From positions 30,100,199 to 30,164,198 of the forward strand of contig CM033405.1 of NCBI GenBank assembly GCA_019426215.1: DNA of 64,000 nucleotides, given 5' to 3'. Origin of the DNA: Buddleja alternifolia. Taxonomy: Eukaryota > Streptophyta > Magnoliopsida > Lamiales > Scrophulariaceae. A program made the translations under genes and the position numbers. The notes under the pieces were generated by a model. That model saw only the letters and a program-made list of their open reading frames with translations, was not told the DNA's origin and did not search any database. Shown here piece by piece: positions 32,863 through 43,891 of this stretch (the first letter of the stretch is position 1; every line of letters begins with the position of its first letter).

Positions 32863-33940
32863 CTACCTTGAGGGCTTGGATACGTTTGGATAAGGGCAAT
32901 TTACCTGGTAGTGCCTTGGTTTCCTGTAATTATAACAAAGATTAGTTTTCATCTTTTGTTCATTTGTTAACCTTGCAATGTGTGGTTTTGAGACCACTGG
33001 AGCTAGGAGACTTTGAGTAGACGCTTGGTATTGAACAGGCGCTTGAAATTGTTGTTGCACAGGAGAAGGCGCTTGATATGAACTTTGTCCTTGAACCTTT
33101 TCCTTTCTTTTCATATCTCAAGAACTTCCTGAATCTATTCAGCAAAGCCAACTCCTCTTCCTCATTGATATCTGAATTCTTTCCTTTATTACCCGATTTA
33201 CCTTTGATTGATGCAATAAGCGCTCCAGATTCAATCACTGGACTACTCACAATATCACTAGCAGAATTCAACTCGAACTTAAATGCTTTTAGCTCTGAAA
33301 AGGCGTCTTCTGGAGTTAGGAGATCCAGCATATTTGATTCTCTCATAGCGGTTGTCTTCATCAAGAATTTACTTGGTAAGCTTCTAAAGATTGTAACCAC
33401 AATTTCTCCGTTCTGTAAATCCATTCCCAACGAAGTAAGTTCTATAACTAGAGCTGTAAATCTTATATCCAATTGCTCTAAAGTTTCATTGGGTAGCATC
33501 TTAAATCCGTTAAACTTTTCCTTGGCAATGGAAAGTTTGTTTTCTTTGATTTGAGTTGAACCACCACAAATCGTAGCCAACTTATCCCATATTTCTTTAG
33601 TAGTTTTGCAAGACTTGATCTTATTAAATAAGTTGTCATTATCACCAATAGCCGTATATAGAGCGTTACGACCAATATTGTCCAAATTAGTTCTTCGACG
33701 CTCATCTGGAGACCATTCTTGTTTTGGTTTCTCAACGTAACCATCGGGAGTTTTTTTCGTGGCTCCCGGTGCTCTTGTGATAACTTTGTATATTTTGATT
33801 GGCCCATCTAAAATAATATCACACACGTCATTATCACATGAACAGAGATATGTAAATGCTTTGACTTTCCATGTGTCAAAATTTGATTCAATCAGTTTGG
33901 AAACTTTAGCAAATGCCATATCCAAAAATTTTAAACGCAA
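32863..33940 (-). pseudogene. Copia gag N-terminal half with broken zinc knuckle
   Basis: The likely start is MAFAKVSKLIESNFDTWK at 33919. DUF4219/UBN2-type capsid motifs follow (WDKLATICGGSTQIKENK, KMLPNETLEQLDIRFTAL, SLPSKFLMKT). After a frameshift near 33000-33110 the alternate frame holds the knuckle CYNYRKPRHYQVNC, in which the second Cys has become Tyr. The protein would form the particle shell. Confidence 0.85.
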
Positions 33941-34009
33941 CTAGATTTTGAAAGAAAAGGATCTAAACAAGCAATTATACTTGGAAATTTTAAAATTTCA
34001 ATTTTAACC

Positions 34010-34021
34010 GCTCTGATACCA
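34010..34021 (-). other. Primer-binding site of the large Copia
   Basis: TGGTATCAGAGC on minus, two bases from the LTR; complementary to the 3' end of initiator-Met tRNA. Confidence 0.92.
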
Positions 34022-34023
34022 CT

Positions 34024-35703
34024 TGTTGGTCCCAAGTGGCATACGAAAGGGTCTAGAAGGGGGGGGGTTGAATAGACCTTGAAGTCTTTTTCGACTTCAA
34101 AAAGTTTCGTACTAAAAGATTTTTAGACGCTTGAAAAGATAAACGCTTGAAGTGTCTGACGCTTGACTTAAGAGTTCACTTAAAAATATTAGCGCTTTGG
34201 CGAAGCGTCTGATGAAGACTGTTTTTAGGAAGTTAACTCAGACTTCAAGATTTGAATACTTTGACCAAGTAGGTTAAGCGTTCAGTTCTTTAATCAGTGT
34301 TAGCACAGCGGAATAATTTTTGAGTCTTCTCTTTGAAAGCTTTAGCGTCACAAGAGGTTTCTTAGTTGCTTAGCTTTTGATTGTGTTTTACTTAATCAAT
34401 TTATACAATGATATGATAGATAAAAGAATTAACTGAAAAGTACATGACACAATATTTGTAAGGTTCGTTGGGTGGTGTAATCCCAACTACGTCTTTCTTC
34501 TCCTCGAACACTTGGAGGCAATCCACTAAAATGATTCTCAAAGAATCACACAGAATCTTCTACAAATTAGGGAGAGATGGATGTCGATGACTTGAGCTCC
34601 TTGATCACACAGATTTCTGCTTCAAATCACTTCAATCCCCTTGCTTCTTTCACCCAGAAATATGGCAAGTATCCAACTTCGACTTCACACAGATCGCGAG
34701 GCTTGGATAGGGGTTTTTCTAAAAGGGTTTGTTTGATTTTGATGAAGTTCAAACAACTGGAATATCTCAGTAGTAGAGTAGTTTCCTCAAAAAGAATGTT
34801 TGAGATATTGGGTTGACTGTCTCAGGATTTGATGAAAAGCAAAGAGAATATTTTCTTGAGTATTCTAGCTTTTCTGAAAGTTTAAGGAATGAGACTTCAA
34901 TGCAACAGCAATTTAGCTTGATAATTGTTCTATGTTTGGCTTGTTGTTGAAGTTCTATTTATAGGCATTCTTGGAAAAAGTGTCTGTTTGACACATGCAA
35001 GGGCGCGTGTCTCTCACTTTCGCGAGTGAACAACTTTTGTTCTTTTTCCTGAAAATCTGCTACACAAAAGTTGGTGTTGCAGTCTTTGAATAGTTGACAG
35101 TCCAATAGGGTGGCTTCTTCGTACATCTGAAAGTCCTTATCACATTTAATGCTCTTATCAGCATTTAATGCATTTGAATTAAATGCCCGTTGGCATTTAA
35201 TGCACTGAGAATATTTGCATTAAACTCCTTTCGATTTGACGCTTCAGGAGAATGTTTGTCATTTGATAGACGCTTTATTCATGAGCTGAAAGTTCCATTT
35301 AATCTGGAGGATTATTTAATGTTTAGACGCTTGGAAAAGTCTTCAGACTTCATTTAGAAGTGTAGACGCTTGAGACTTCAGTCTTCGTTACTTGACACCT
35401 CACTCAGAACATGTCAGGCGCTTAGAGTGAACTTCTTCAAACTTCATTCACTATTGATTTCTTGGACGCTTGGAGTCTTCAGATTTCGCAGTCTTGATAA
35501 GCTCACTCAGAAAGTATCAAACGCTTAATCTAACCGACTTCTTGATCTAAGAATGTCAAAAGTAAAAGATAAAATAAAGCCTATACATTTCTAATGTTCA
35601 AATGCTTATACAAGTATTTATGAAATTTAAGCATACATAACTTTGGGGTCTAACAAGATTCCTAATTGTCATCATCAAAACATCTAACATAAAATTCCTA
35701 ACA
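34024..35703 (-). repeat. Right (5') LTR of the large Copia
   Basis: 1680 bp. Against the left LTR it has a small tandem gain of TTTAATGCA-type sequence near 35160-35200 and scattered substitutions. TATA box CTATAAATAG at 34955-34964. The right TSD ACCTTAT follows at 35704-35710. Confidence 0.93.
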
Positions 35704-35710
35704 ACCTTAT

Positions 35711-36639
35711 TATAACAACACTAACAACATGGCCTTCTCATGGCCCAAGTTCAACAATTTAGCTCATAAAACGCATAAGGGAAAAGCTAAGCATAAGATC
35801 CATGTTCATAGACAAAGATGAATCTAAAGCTAAAAAACTCCCTATGTTGAATTGATGATTGAATCTTTAATTGGAGGCTTGAATCTCTTCTTTTCCTTCT
35901 CTTTTGCTCTTCTAAAGTGATGAAAAGTGAGGTCCCAATCCCAAGAAATCCCCAAAATTCACTTAGAATTTGAACCCCCCTTTTTTCCTTTCATTTTTGG
36001 CCTGTATACCTTCAAAATAGGTGTATCGGCGCCCAAGTGTGAACCAATTGGCGCCTAGGCACGGTCCCAGTAGCCTAAGTGGCTTGGGGAACAAGTTGCG
36101 GGCGCCTAGGTGCGGATGAGGTGGCGCCTAGGCGCCACGGTCCGAAGTCTGACCGTTTTCCTGCTTTTCAGCGCAGCAATTGTATTTTCTTCATAATGTT
36201 TTCCACAGATCTCCAATTTGAATGATTCAAGTTCTGAAATGAAGATAAGACAAAGATCTACAACTTTGTAGAAGGTCACTTCATCAAATTCGGTCTTTAA
36301 ATATACAGAAATGGCGCTCAAACGTGGAAGGTGTGGCCAATATCGCGCCCAGGCATGGTAAAATCGCGCCTAGGCGCGAATATGCGTAACTTGAGCTCAT
36401 TTCTTGCTTGTTCGGGCACCCAGGCGTGATTGTGGCTGCGTTTGGGCGTGTAGGTGCGAAGCATCTTGGCATGAACTTGTTTATACGTCGTTTTTCCGCC
36501 CTTTCTTCGTTTGCATCCATTTACAACCTGAAATCACTTCACACACGGATTAAACGCAAATGTGGCAAGAATCAAGCAATAAATGAACCTAAAACATAAA
36601 CACAACGGGCTTAAAAATATGTAAAAATAACTCTTATCA
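35711..36639 (-). repeat. Right (5') LTR of the Athila-like element, second part
   Basis: It continues the LTR interrupted at 16843 and matches 12851-13764. It keeps the 18-bp palindrome GTGGCGCCTAGGCGCCAC (36121-36138), and the second palindrome is extended to TCGCGCCTAGGCGCGA (36364-36379). The TSD CCGTG follows at 36640-36644. Confidence 0.93.
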
Positions 36640-36644
36640 CCGTG

Positions 36645-36681
36645 GCACGGGAAACTAGATATGTAAAAAAATATTTTAAAG

Positions 36682-36712
<31 letters not shown>

Positions 36713-38516
36713 CATTACATTTTATTTATAATATAACAAATTTAAGAAAAAAAGGATGATTTAATTTTGATGATTAGCATCGAATAATTTCTTTACATGA
36801 GTATTAAATCATATATTTCGTTTAAAGAATAATAGAACATTATTAGTAATATGAATGAAATAAATATCAAAAAATAAAATAAGAGGTAACTATCACTAAT
36901 GAAAATTAATTTATATGAGTATTAGAACTTATTATTATTTTAAAATGATAATATTAATACATTATTAATAAATTTAATTAAAGAATTATTAAAGAATGAC
37001 TAATAACTATTACTATAAGTCAAATGGATATAGAAAAGTAATTTTTACTTGAAATTGAATTATACTAGTGATCTTTTTTTGAATTCAAATTATGTTGGTA
37101 ACTAACTTATTTTAAATTCTTAAAACTGATCTTTTTGGATAGAGATTGATAACTATATTTATCCACATTCGAAATTATATAATTTCTTATGTGGCACAAT
37201 TGAGTTCATTTAGGCAATCTACGCGTTCGCTTACTTGGATATGCTCGAAGGTTGTATTTTATTATGTACTGATACTATAAATTAAAGAAATAAAAATAAA
37301 AACATCTACTGATCAAATATAAACTAAAAATTTAAATAACATAATACGATTTAGATAAAATTACCAAAAACTCCTTAAGATAAATTTTATATCCGAAAAA
37401 ATCCATAATGATATATATATCAATCCAAAAGTAGAGGACTGGAGGGTAGGTGTGTTTGGAAAATACTTTTATAGATTGGGTTTTGGGTCCTATCTGTGAA
37501 CCTTGTGGTTGTGAAAAAAACATATCACTTGTATTTTAGTTCAATATTATATATTGAGTGATGTGTTTTATTCACATCCACAAGATGTATAAGTAGGATC
37601 CAAGATCCGGTGTAGACAAGTGTTTTCCGATATGGGGTGGGGGTGGGTGGAAGCAAAAGTGCACAGGGAGGAGGGGTCGGGTTTTATTTTGGACCATGTG
37701 AGCTTTGTCAAATCCATCATTTGATTTGATTTCACCTTAAAAGATTCTCGATTAATTTTTTTTTTTGATGAATTATTCTTCATTAATTATTTGGCAAACA
37801 CGCCAACCAAAAGTGTTTTTCAGACATCATGCCTTTTCATTACAATCTTTCTTTCTGTTTCAACGCAAACGATAAAGTTGATACATTCAAAACCTTTCTC
37901 AACTCTTTTCCACACAAAACACCCATTCACAGAAAACCATTATTTCTCAAACTATTTTTGTCAAACTCAAATTACTGAAAAAGGTTTGGAATAAAATTGA
38001 TGACTAGTTTTACGTTATGCCTGAAATAAAAGTTTTCACAAGTTTTATAGCTCCGGTAATGTACAACAAAATACACAAATATCGATTCCAGATTTACATG
38101 CAAATATCACCCTCTCAAGAAATAGTGTACAAGATATATTTGAAAATAATTAATACTTCGTAATATTAATTATTTTCATATGCAGGAAAAAATATCGTCT
38201 TTCCTCCGTCCAATTTAAGTTAGCACTAATAAAGCTCCAAAGCTCCCTACTCTTTCTTATTTTACATTTCATATAATCTCTCTTTTAACTAAATCGGGCT
38301 TAGGCCGAGCCTTGTAAAACTCAAGGTCGACTCAAAAATTGATTGAGCTTATTTGTTGTGCTCAAGCTCAGTTTTGGCTCTTTGATTAGGTTAGTCTCAC
38401 TTATAAACGAAAACGGAACGAACAATCGGAATTTAAATAGTCCTTATGCAATTGACAGGCCTACACTCAAGTCGACCTCTTTTGGTTTGATGTGGATTTA
38501 TAAGAAACGAAAACAA
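36645..38516. other. Non-coding: right half of direct repeat and first WAK 5'-flank copy
   Basis: To about 36860 this is the second copy of the 10457-10657 sequence, with a (TA)n run at about 36685-36708. From about 37080 to 37990 it is a copy of DNA that recurs at 40240-40740 and 40790-41450, upstream of the WAK exon. Shared phrases include AACATCTACTGATCAA, ATCCATAATGATATATAT and GGCAAACACGCCAA. No gene was seen. Confidence 0.65.
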
Positions 38517-38715
38517 CACATGCTTGTTAGCCTAGTGGTATCAGCTTTCATTTTCAAGTGAAAGGTCATAAGTTCAATTTCAGATTGTCACAAGTTGTGA
38601 TATTTCTCTCTTTATTTAGAATATTATAGGGTCTGTGTGAACCATAATTAAAAAAATTATAGGTCCGGGTTTGTCTGGTAAGGATATCCCTTTCATCTAA
38701 AATTAAAAAAAAAAC
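38517..38715 (+). mobile_element. tRNA-derived SINE
   Basis: An A-box-like TAGCCTAGTGGT (38528-38539) and a B-box-like AAGTTCAATTTC (38570-38581) are spaced as in a Pol III promoter. They are followed by a tRNA-unrelated body with GGTCCGGGTTTGTCTGG and a 3' A-run. Flanks ACGAAAACAA (38507-38516) and ACGAAAAGAA (38716-38725) look like a 10-bp duplication with one mismatch. It resembles plant tRNA-derived SINEs; the family is not identified. Confidence 0.65.
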
Positions 38716-40239
38716 ACGAAAAGAAGGGCTAAGATCACGTTGCAATGTTCGTCAGAACGGTCGCAGTGGTTGTCACGAAGGCCACCGTTCCAGTTCCATG
38801 GCAATGTCGCGAAACGGTCACGACTGTTACACAACTTTTTGGCTTAAACTGCTCAAAAATTATAAAAAAAAAAATCTAAAATTCTTTTAGTAAATATTGT
38901 ATTAAATGTCTAACTTTCTTCCATGCTTTTAATTTATTTTGTGTGTATATATATATATATATTTGTAAATTATATTAATATTATAAATTTCTTTTTTTTT
39001 TCTTTTATTCTTTGTCTTTTCCTCTTTTTTCTCACTTCCCATTATTTCCTCTGTCTTCTTCCTTTTTTTCCTCCAGGCAATAATTTTTTTCTATCCTTTC
39101 TTTCATCTTTCTTCCTTCCTTTCCACCTTGCAATAATTTCTTTACTTTCTTTCTTTCCACTGGTGGGGTCGGGGTTGGGGGGGGGGGGGGGGGAAGACTA
39201 TTCAAGTGGTGAAGAAGAGGTTTAGGACAAAGTTTCGTTTCTTTCCATTCAATCTTCCGTTCCGACGCCTGGAAATCGCCGGAACGGCTGCGTCGCACCC
39301 AAATCTCGCCCGTCTCACCATTTTTCGGCCGTTCAACCAGCTTTCAAATACACAAACGAAATGTCATGGAACTTTGGAACGCCGGGGGCCGTTCCCGTGC
39401 AGGAACATCCGTTCCGGCCAATTTCCTGGTGTTCCGGCGAACCATGATCGCAGCGCTAATATGCTATCATGTACGTACCGGGTGATCTCAATTAAATCTT
39501 GGATCATCATACCAGACGGGTCATACTTGCTGGCTCCTTAGATTTAGACTCGCAGGTGATCTCCAGAACACAATACTAAAACATGTGTGGGGGGTCCACC
39601 ATCATACGCGCCCGACACCACCCGTGGTGGTTTTTTGGAGTGTCGGTGCAATATAGGTTAGCATAAAACCCATAATTTATTGGAAGGCCGGCAAGTCATC
39701 ATCTTGCAAATCAAGTGGCTAATTAAAGTCTACACTTCAAATTTTTCCAGGCCGCCTAAGAAGTTCCCGTGAGGAATGAGAGGTGTTTGTATCGTATTTT
39801 TCATTTATATTTTTCACTTTTTCAGTCCTTCTCCATGATTATTTTTATTTTAACTAATACTCAATTCCAGCAAATTTTCCATGTAAAACTTAACAGTCCG
39901 TTTCTCTCTCCAATAAGAGGAATATGGCAATTTTACACGTGGCATCCATCCGTTGCTTGCAATAGGAGATAAGACATCATTTTGCAATAAAAGATCGCAT
40001 CCGCAAATCAAAACCTAGCAGATTTGTTTTTCTCCTAAACTAAAAGTCTAAAACTTTTCTCTTTCTTTATCGTTCAAAATTCATTGTTCTGTTGCTACTG
40101 CAAATCATATCTCTAAAACTCTTAATTGTCATCTCCTCCCATATTATCATCATTGTTTCTAATACATCATGTTGATGACGTAGATATGGTTGGAGTTAGA
40201 ATCAAGATAGTATAAACAAAGACTACCTATTATCTTGAA
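38716..40239. other. Non-coding, with GC-rich mirrored patches and homopolymers
   Basis: CCGTTCC/GGAACGG motifs are clustered at 38740-38830 and 39255-39440, in part inverted relative to each other. An AT/T-rich stretch and a 13-14-bp poly-G (about 39178-39193) lie between them. Positions 39487-39597 match 9990-10105. No gene was recognised. Confidence 0.5.
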
Positions 40240-41022
40240 CTGAAAGGTAGTATTTTATTATATATTGATACTATAAATTAAAGAAATAAAAATAAAAACA
40301 TCTACTGATCAAATAAAAATTAAAAATGTAAATTAGGATTAGCGAACTTTAGTATTATATTGGTTGTGAATTACTATCAAGTGAAACATTTCCTTAACAT
40401 AATAGGATAAATTTTATATTTGAAAAATCCATAATGATATATATCAATCCAAAAATTCTTCAGACATGCCAATGAAATTTCCAAGAACCAGAAACGAAGG
40501 ACTTGGTCTTTGAGACTTTCTTTCTTCGTTACTGTTTCCACGCAAACGATAGATAAAGTTGAAGATGGTGTTTAAATATGGTGTCATACACAAAACCTTC
40601 GATTCACGGGATTTGAGAGTGTATGCAGAGTTTTAACATTACGGGGGGAGGGGGGAGGGGTTTCGGCTATTTCGTTAACAGAGGGTTTTTTTTGCATTTT
40701 TATGATAACACAGAGTTTTTTTTTTACAATTAACCCTATTTTCAGAGATCATGCATTTTTCATTACTATTCTTAAAATTGATTTATTTTGATAGAGATTT
40801 ATAATTATATTCATCCACATTCAATTATATAATTTCTTATGTAATACAATTGAGTTTATTTAGGCTATCTATGTGTGCGCTTATTTAGTTTGGATAGGCT
40901 CAAAAGTTGTATTTTGTTATATATTGATATTAAATCAAACAAATAAAAATAAAAACATCTACTGATCAAGTATAAATTATATCCAAATGATCAAGTATAA
41001 ATAATATCCAAAAAATCCATAA

Positions 41023-41064
<42 letters not shown>

Positions 41065-41946
41065 ACCCATAAGTTGAGGGTAGGTGTCTGATGGGGTGGA
41101 AGGAAGCAAAAGTGTATAGGGAGGAGGGGTGGTTTTCTTTTGGCCATGTGAGCTGGGCTCTTGTCTAACCTATCATTTTATTTGAACGGCGAAAGCTGAA
41201 AGGATTCTCCATTAATTATTTGGCAAACACGCCAAACCAAACGCGTTTTTCAGACATGCCAACGAAATTTCCAAGAACCACAAACGAAGGACTTCTTGAG
41301 ACTTTCTTTCTTCATTGTTTCCACTCAAACGATAGATGAAGTTGAAAATGGTGTTTAAATATGGTGCCATATATGCTCGAAACCTTTCCCAACTCTTTTC
41401 CAGAGAGAAAAACCCATTAATCGTAGAAAACGGCCGTCATGATTTCTCACGTTATTGTTGAGAAAAAAAAAAATTCGCCCTGTAAAATCTGAAATATAGT
41501 GGAAAATATATGCGATGAAAACGAATCGAGGCGAGAGTTGGACTCTCTATCCTTAAAGCTATATTGTCCCGCCTACGGTGGTACGAGATCATGCAATTAA
41601 CTTCCCAAGATACAACGATTTCGTATTGTAATTGAACCATTTCAAGAACAACACTCCACGAACTTATTTTGCTCAAGAACTCTCACTGATGTGATGTAGG
41701 TTTATATTCAAAGAGGGATATCCACATTCAAACACCCAACAATAGCAATTAATTTCTCATTCGTTTCAATTCCGAATCGAGAAATTCGAAATGCTAACCT
41801 CATCTACTCCCGGAGTAGAAAATATTATCCAATAATATTTAGTATCCTCGATACTTGTGGTGTTCGAATTTCGTATCCAAAAGAGGTATTCACACACTTT
41901 TCATACATACACAATATTCACCCAATATCCAACAGTTATTGCTATC
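40240..41946. other. WAK 5' flank: two further copies of the duplicated sequence
   Basis: Copy 2 spans about 40240-40740 and copy 3 about 40790-41450, the latter followed by the WAK start at 41947. Both carry AACATCTACTGATCAA and ATCCATAATGATATATA; copy 3 has an (AT)n run at 41027-41060. A likely leader for the WAK gene lies in 41450-41946. No other gene was seen. Confidence 0.65.
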
Positions 41947-42802
41947 ATGAAACTCACATCACTGATGTTACTGATCATAACTAAAACAAATTCAACACAA
42001 ATCCGAACGCCATCGACGTCAGCCTGTTAAACCAGTTGTGGAACTCTGGCCATCCCTTTTCCATTCGGCACAAGTTCTGATTGTAGTCTCGATGAATCTT
42101 TCCTCATCAATTGCAACAATCACAATTATGATCCTCCAAAACCCTTCTTAAACCCAGACAGCATCGAAGTTCTTGACATATCACTTGATGGGCTAATGAA
42201 GGTCGCGTCCTCTATTGCTAGTGATTGTTATGACAAATCCGGTTCACAAGTGTACGCCACCGTTTCAGATCTCACCTTGTCCCATTTCCCCATTTCCAGC
42301 ACTCGAAACAAGTTCACAGCTGTCGAATGTGACACGTATGCACTAGTCGAGGGCTCCGAGGAGTGGAAACAGATGAGCGCTGGCTGCGTTTCTTGGTGCG
42401 ATAGCATCGACTGCGTGGTGAATGGTGCTTGCTCACGAATTGGCTGTTGCCAGACTTCAATCCCTAAAGGGCTGAACGATTTTTTGGTGGATATTCCAAG
42501 TTTTAGACATCATACTAGGGTTACAAGTTTCAATCCATATGGTTATGCCTTCGTGGTTGAACCTGAGGCTTTTGAGTTCTGGACCTCAGACCTTAAAGAT
42601 TTAAGGAACAAAAAAATTGTACCTGTTGTACTTGATTGGTCAGTAGGAAATGTGACTTGCCAAGAAGCGCGGAAAAATCTTTCGAGCTATGCTTGTCAAT
42701 CAATTCATGGCGAATGCAAGGATTCGAGCAATGGAGTTGGCTATCATTGCCATTGTTTAAAAGGGTTTGAGGGCAATCCTTACCTTCTTGATGGTTGTCG
42801 AG
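41947..42802 (+). pseudogene. WAK-type receptor kinase, exon 1 (wall-binding and EGF domains), with premature stop
   Basis: The frame starts MKLTSLMLLIITKTNSTQ, a plausible signal peptide. It reaches a TAA at 42028-42030 and continues in the same frame with CGTLAIPFPFG, the hallmark start of the galacturonan-binding GUB_WAK domain of wall-associated kinases. Paired cysteines follow (CVSWCDSIDCVVNGACSRIGCCQTSIP). An EGF-like module closes the exon (YACQSIHGECKDSS...CHCLKGFEGNPYLL). The donor is CGAG|GTACTA, after phase 1, as usual before the next WAK exon. WAKs sit in the plasma membrane and bind cell-wall pectin. Downstream exons are at 57795 and 58025. The next Met (42196) would lack the signal peptide and the start of the domain, so the gene is probably dead; a sequencing error at the TAA cannot be excluded. 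Confidence 0.88.
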
Positions 42803-42830
42803 GTACTACTAGTTAATTAGCTGTTTTGTG

Positions 42831-42843
42831 CACTTATGGCTTT
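42831..42843. repeat. Left TSD (CACTTATGGCTTT) of the intronic LINE
   Basis: The 13-bp sequence recurs at 51286-51298. Confidence 0.93.
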
Positions 42844-42963
42844 TTTCGGTGAAAGTAAGACTTTATACCAACAAACAAATATGTACACAAAGGATCCCAA
42901 AGACATTTTACATAATTACTAATGCCTCAAGACAAATAGATGCTACAAAGTGAATGATTTTAT

Positions 42964-43882
42964 GGAAAAATTGCAACATTCATACACTATGTTGGCATGC
43001 ACATTTTTTTAGTACTTTAAGTTGGCCTACTGGCAATTTGGGTACATTAACTTGCAAAATCGGCAATTTTGGTACAAATTGCACCGGAAAATTTGAGAAT
43101 TTTGACTGAAATTGGGGATTTTAACTTAAATTGGGGGATTTTGACTTAAATTGGAGATTTTGATTGATTTTGACTTAAATTTGGATTTTTTATTTAAATA
43201 TAAACTAATTTTTTTTATTATTTCATTAAAAAAAAAACCACCCTACCCCCAACCCCTCTGCATCACCACCACCCAACCCCCCGACTATGTGTGTGCACGC
43301 GACTGTGTGTTGTGTGTTTGTGTGTGTTCATGTGTGTGTGGCTGTGTGTGTTTGTGTGTGTGTGACTATGTGTGTGTGTGACTGTGTGTGTTTGTGTGTG
43401 TGGACAGTGTGTTTTTGTGTAATTGTGTGTGTGTGGACTGTGTGTGTGTGTGCGTGAGGGTAGGGTGGGGTGGAGAAGACGATTAGACGACACTGTTCCC
43501 CACCCCCACCCCCCTTTTTTTTTCCTTTCCTTTTTTATTTAATTTATAAAATAATATATTAAATAAGTAATTTATTTTAAAAAGTAAGTTTATAAAAATA
43601 CTATTTTTAATAAAAAAAATACTATTTTGAGGGTAATTTGGTAAAAAAATAACTCCAAATCAGTCAAAATCCCCAATTTCAATCAAAATCCCAAAATTTT
43701 AGTCAAAATCCCCAATTTCAGTCAAGATTCCCAAATTTTCCAACCAAATTCAATTTTTCGGTGCAATTTGTACCAAAATTGCCAATGTTTGCAAGTTAAT
43801 GTACCCAAATTGCCAGTAAACCAGCTTAAAATACTAAAAAAACGTGCACGCCAACATAGTGTATGAATGTTGCAATTTTTCC
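42964..43882. mobile_element. Mutator-like foldback element in the LINE 3' region
   Basis: The ends are long inverted repeats of about 200 bp beginning GGAAAAATTGCAACATTCAT and containing TGGCAATTTGGGTACATTAA. Subterminal GGGATTTTGACT phrases are repeated several times in both arms. Flanks ATGATTTTAT (42954-42963) and ATGATTTTGT (43883-43892) form a 10-bp duplication with one mismatch, within the 9-11 bp range of Mutator-like elements. The centre is a GT-rich microsatellite and poly-T/poly-C runs, with no coding capacity. Confidence 0.8.
43285..43460 (+). repeat. GT-rich microsatellite
   Basis: Interrupted (GT)n with GTGTGTG/GACTGTG variants. ORFs here on both strands are products of the repeat. 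Confidence 0.9.
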
Positions 43883-43891
43883 ATGATTTTG

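Larger units (their letters stand above)
16844..35703 (-). mobile_element. Sirevirus-like Ty1/Copia retrotransposon with large post-pol ORF, internally duplicated
   Basis: LTRs of about 1.67 kb (TGTTGGTC...CTAACA on plus) flank, in minus-strand order, PBS, gag, protease-integrase, RT, RNase H, then a large third ORF and the purine tract. The integrase-before-RT order defines Copia. Long LTRs, a long coiled-coil gag, several purine-tract-like GGGGGAA motifs after pol and an extra ORF point to the Sirevirus/Maximus lineage. The 18.9-kb length reflects a tandem duplication of about 4.6 kb (19587-24200 and 24205-28812) covering the end of pol and most of the third ORF. The frames carry scattered stops. 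It is nested in the right LTR of the Athila-like element and is therefore younger. Confidence 0.93.
12206..36639 (-). mobile_element. Athila-like non-autonomous Gypsy element, host of a nested Copia
   Basis: Two LTRs (12206-13764, and 16197-16843 continued at 35711-36639) begin TGACACGC and end CTTATCA on plus. A 5-bp TSD flanks them. The PBS TGGCGCCGTTTCCGGGGAC (16173-16191, minus) matches the tRNA-Asp type used by Athila-like Gypsy elements. The purine tract lies at 13765-13777. Without the nested Copia the element is about 5.6 kb with a 2.4-kb interior that encodes no gag-pol, only one ORF of unknown function. Movement would depend on proteins from a related autonomous element. Confidence 0.92.

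Noticed and set aside
33078..33554. 158-residue plus-strand ORF
   Set aside because: Antisense shadow of the Copia gag capsid region.
39178..39193. Poly-G run as a functional site
   Set aside because: A homopolymer of this length is as likely a slippage or sequencing feature; no supporting context.
38740..39440. GC-rich mirrored patches as a defined DNA transposon
   Set aside because: CCGTTCC motifs are partly inverted, but no terminal repeats or target-site duplication could be fixed.
43151..43493. Cys/Val- and His/Thr-rich ORFs on both strands
   Set aside because: Translations of a GT microsatellite.
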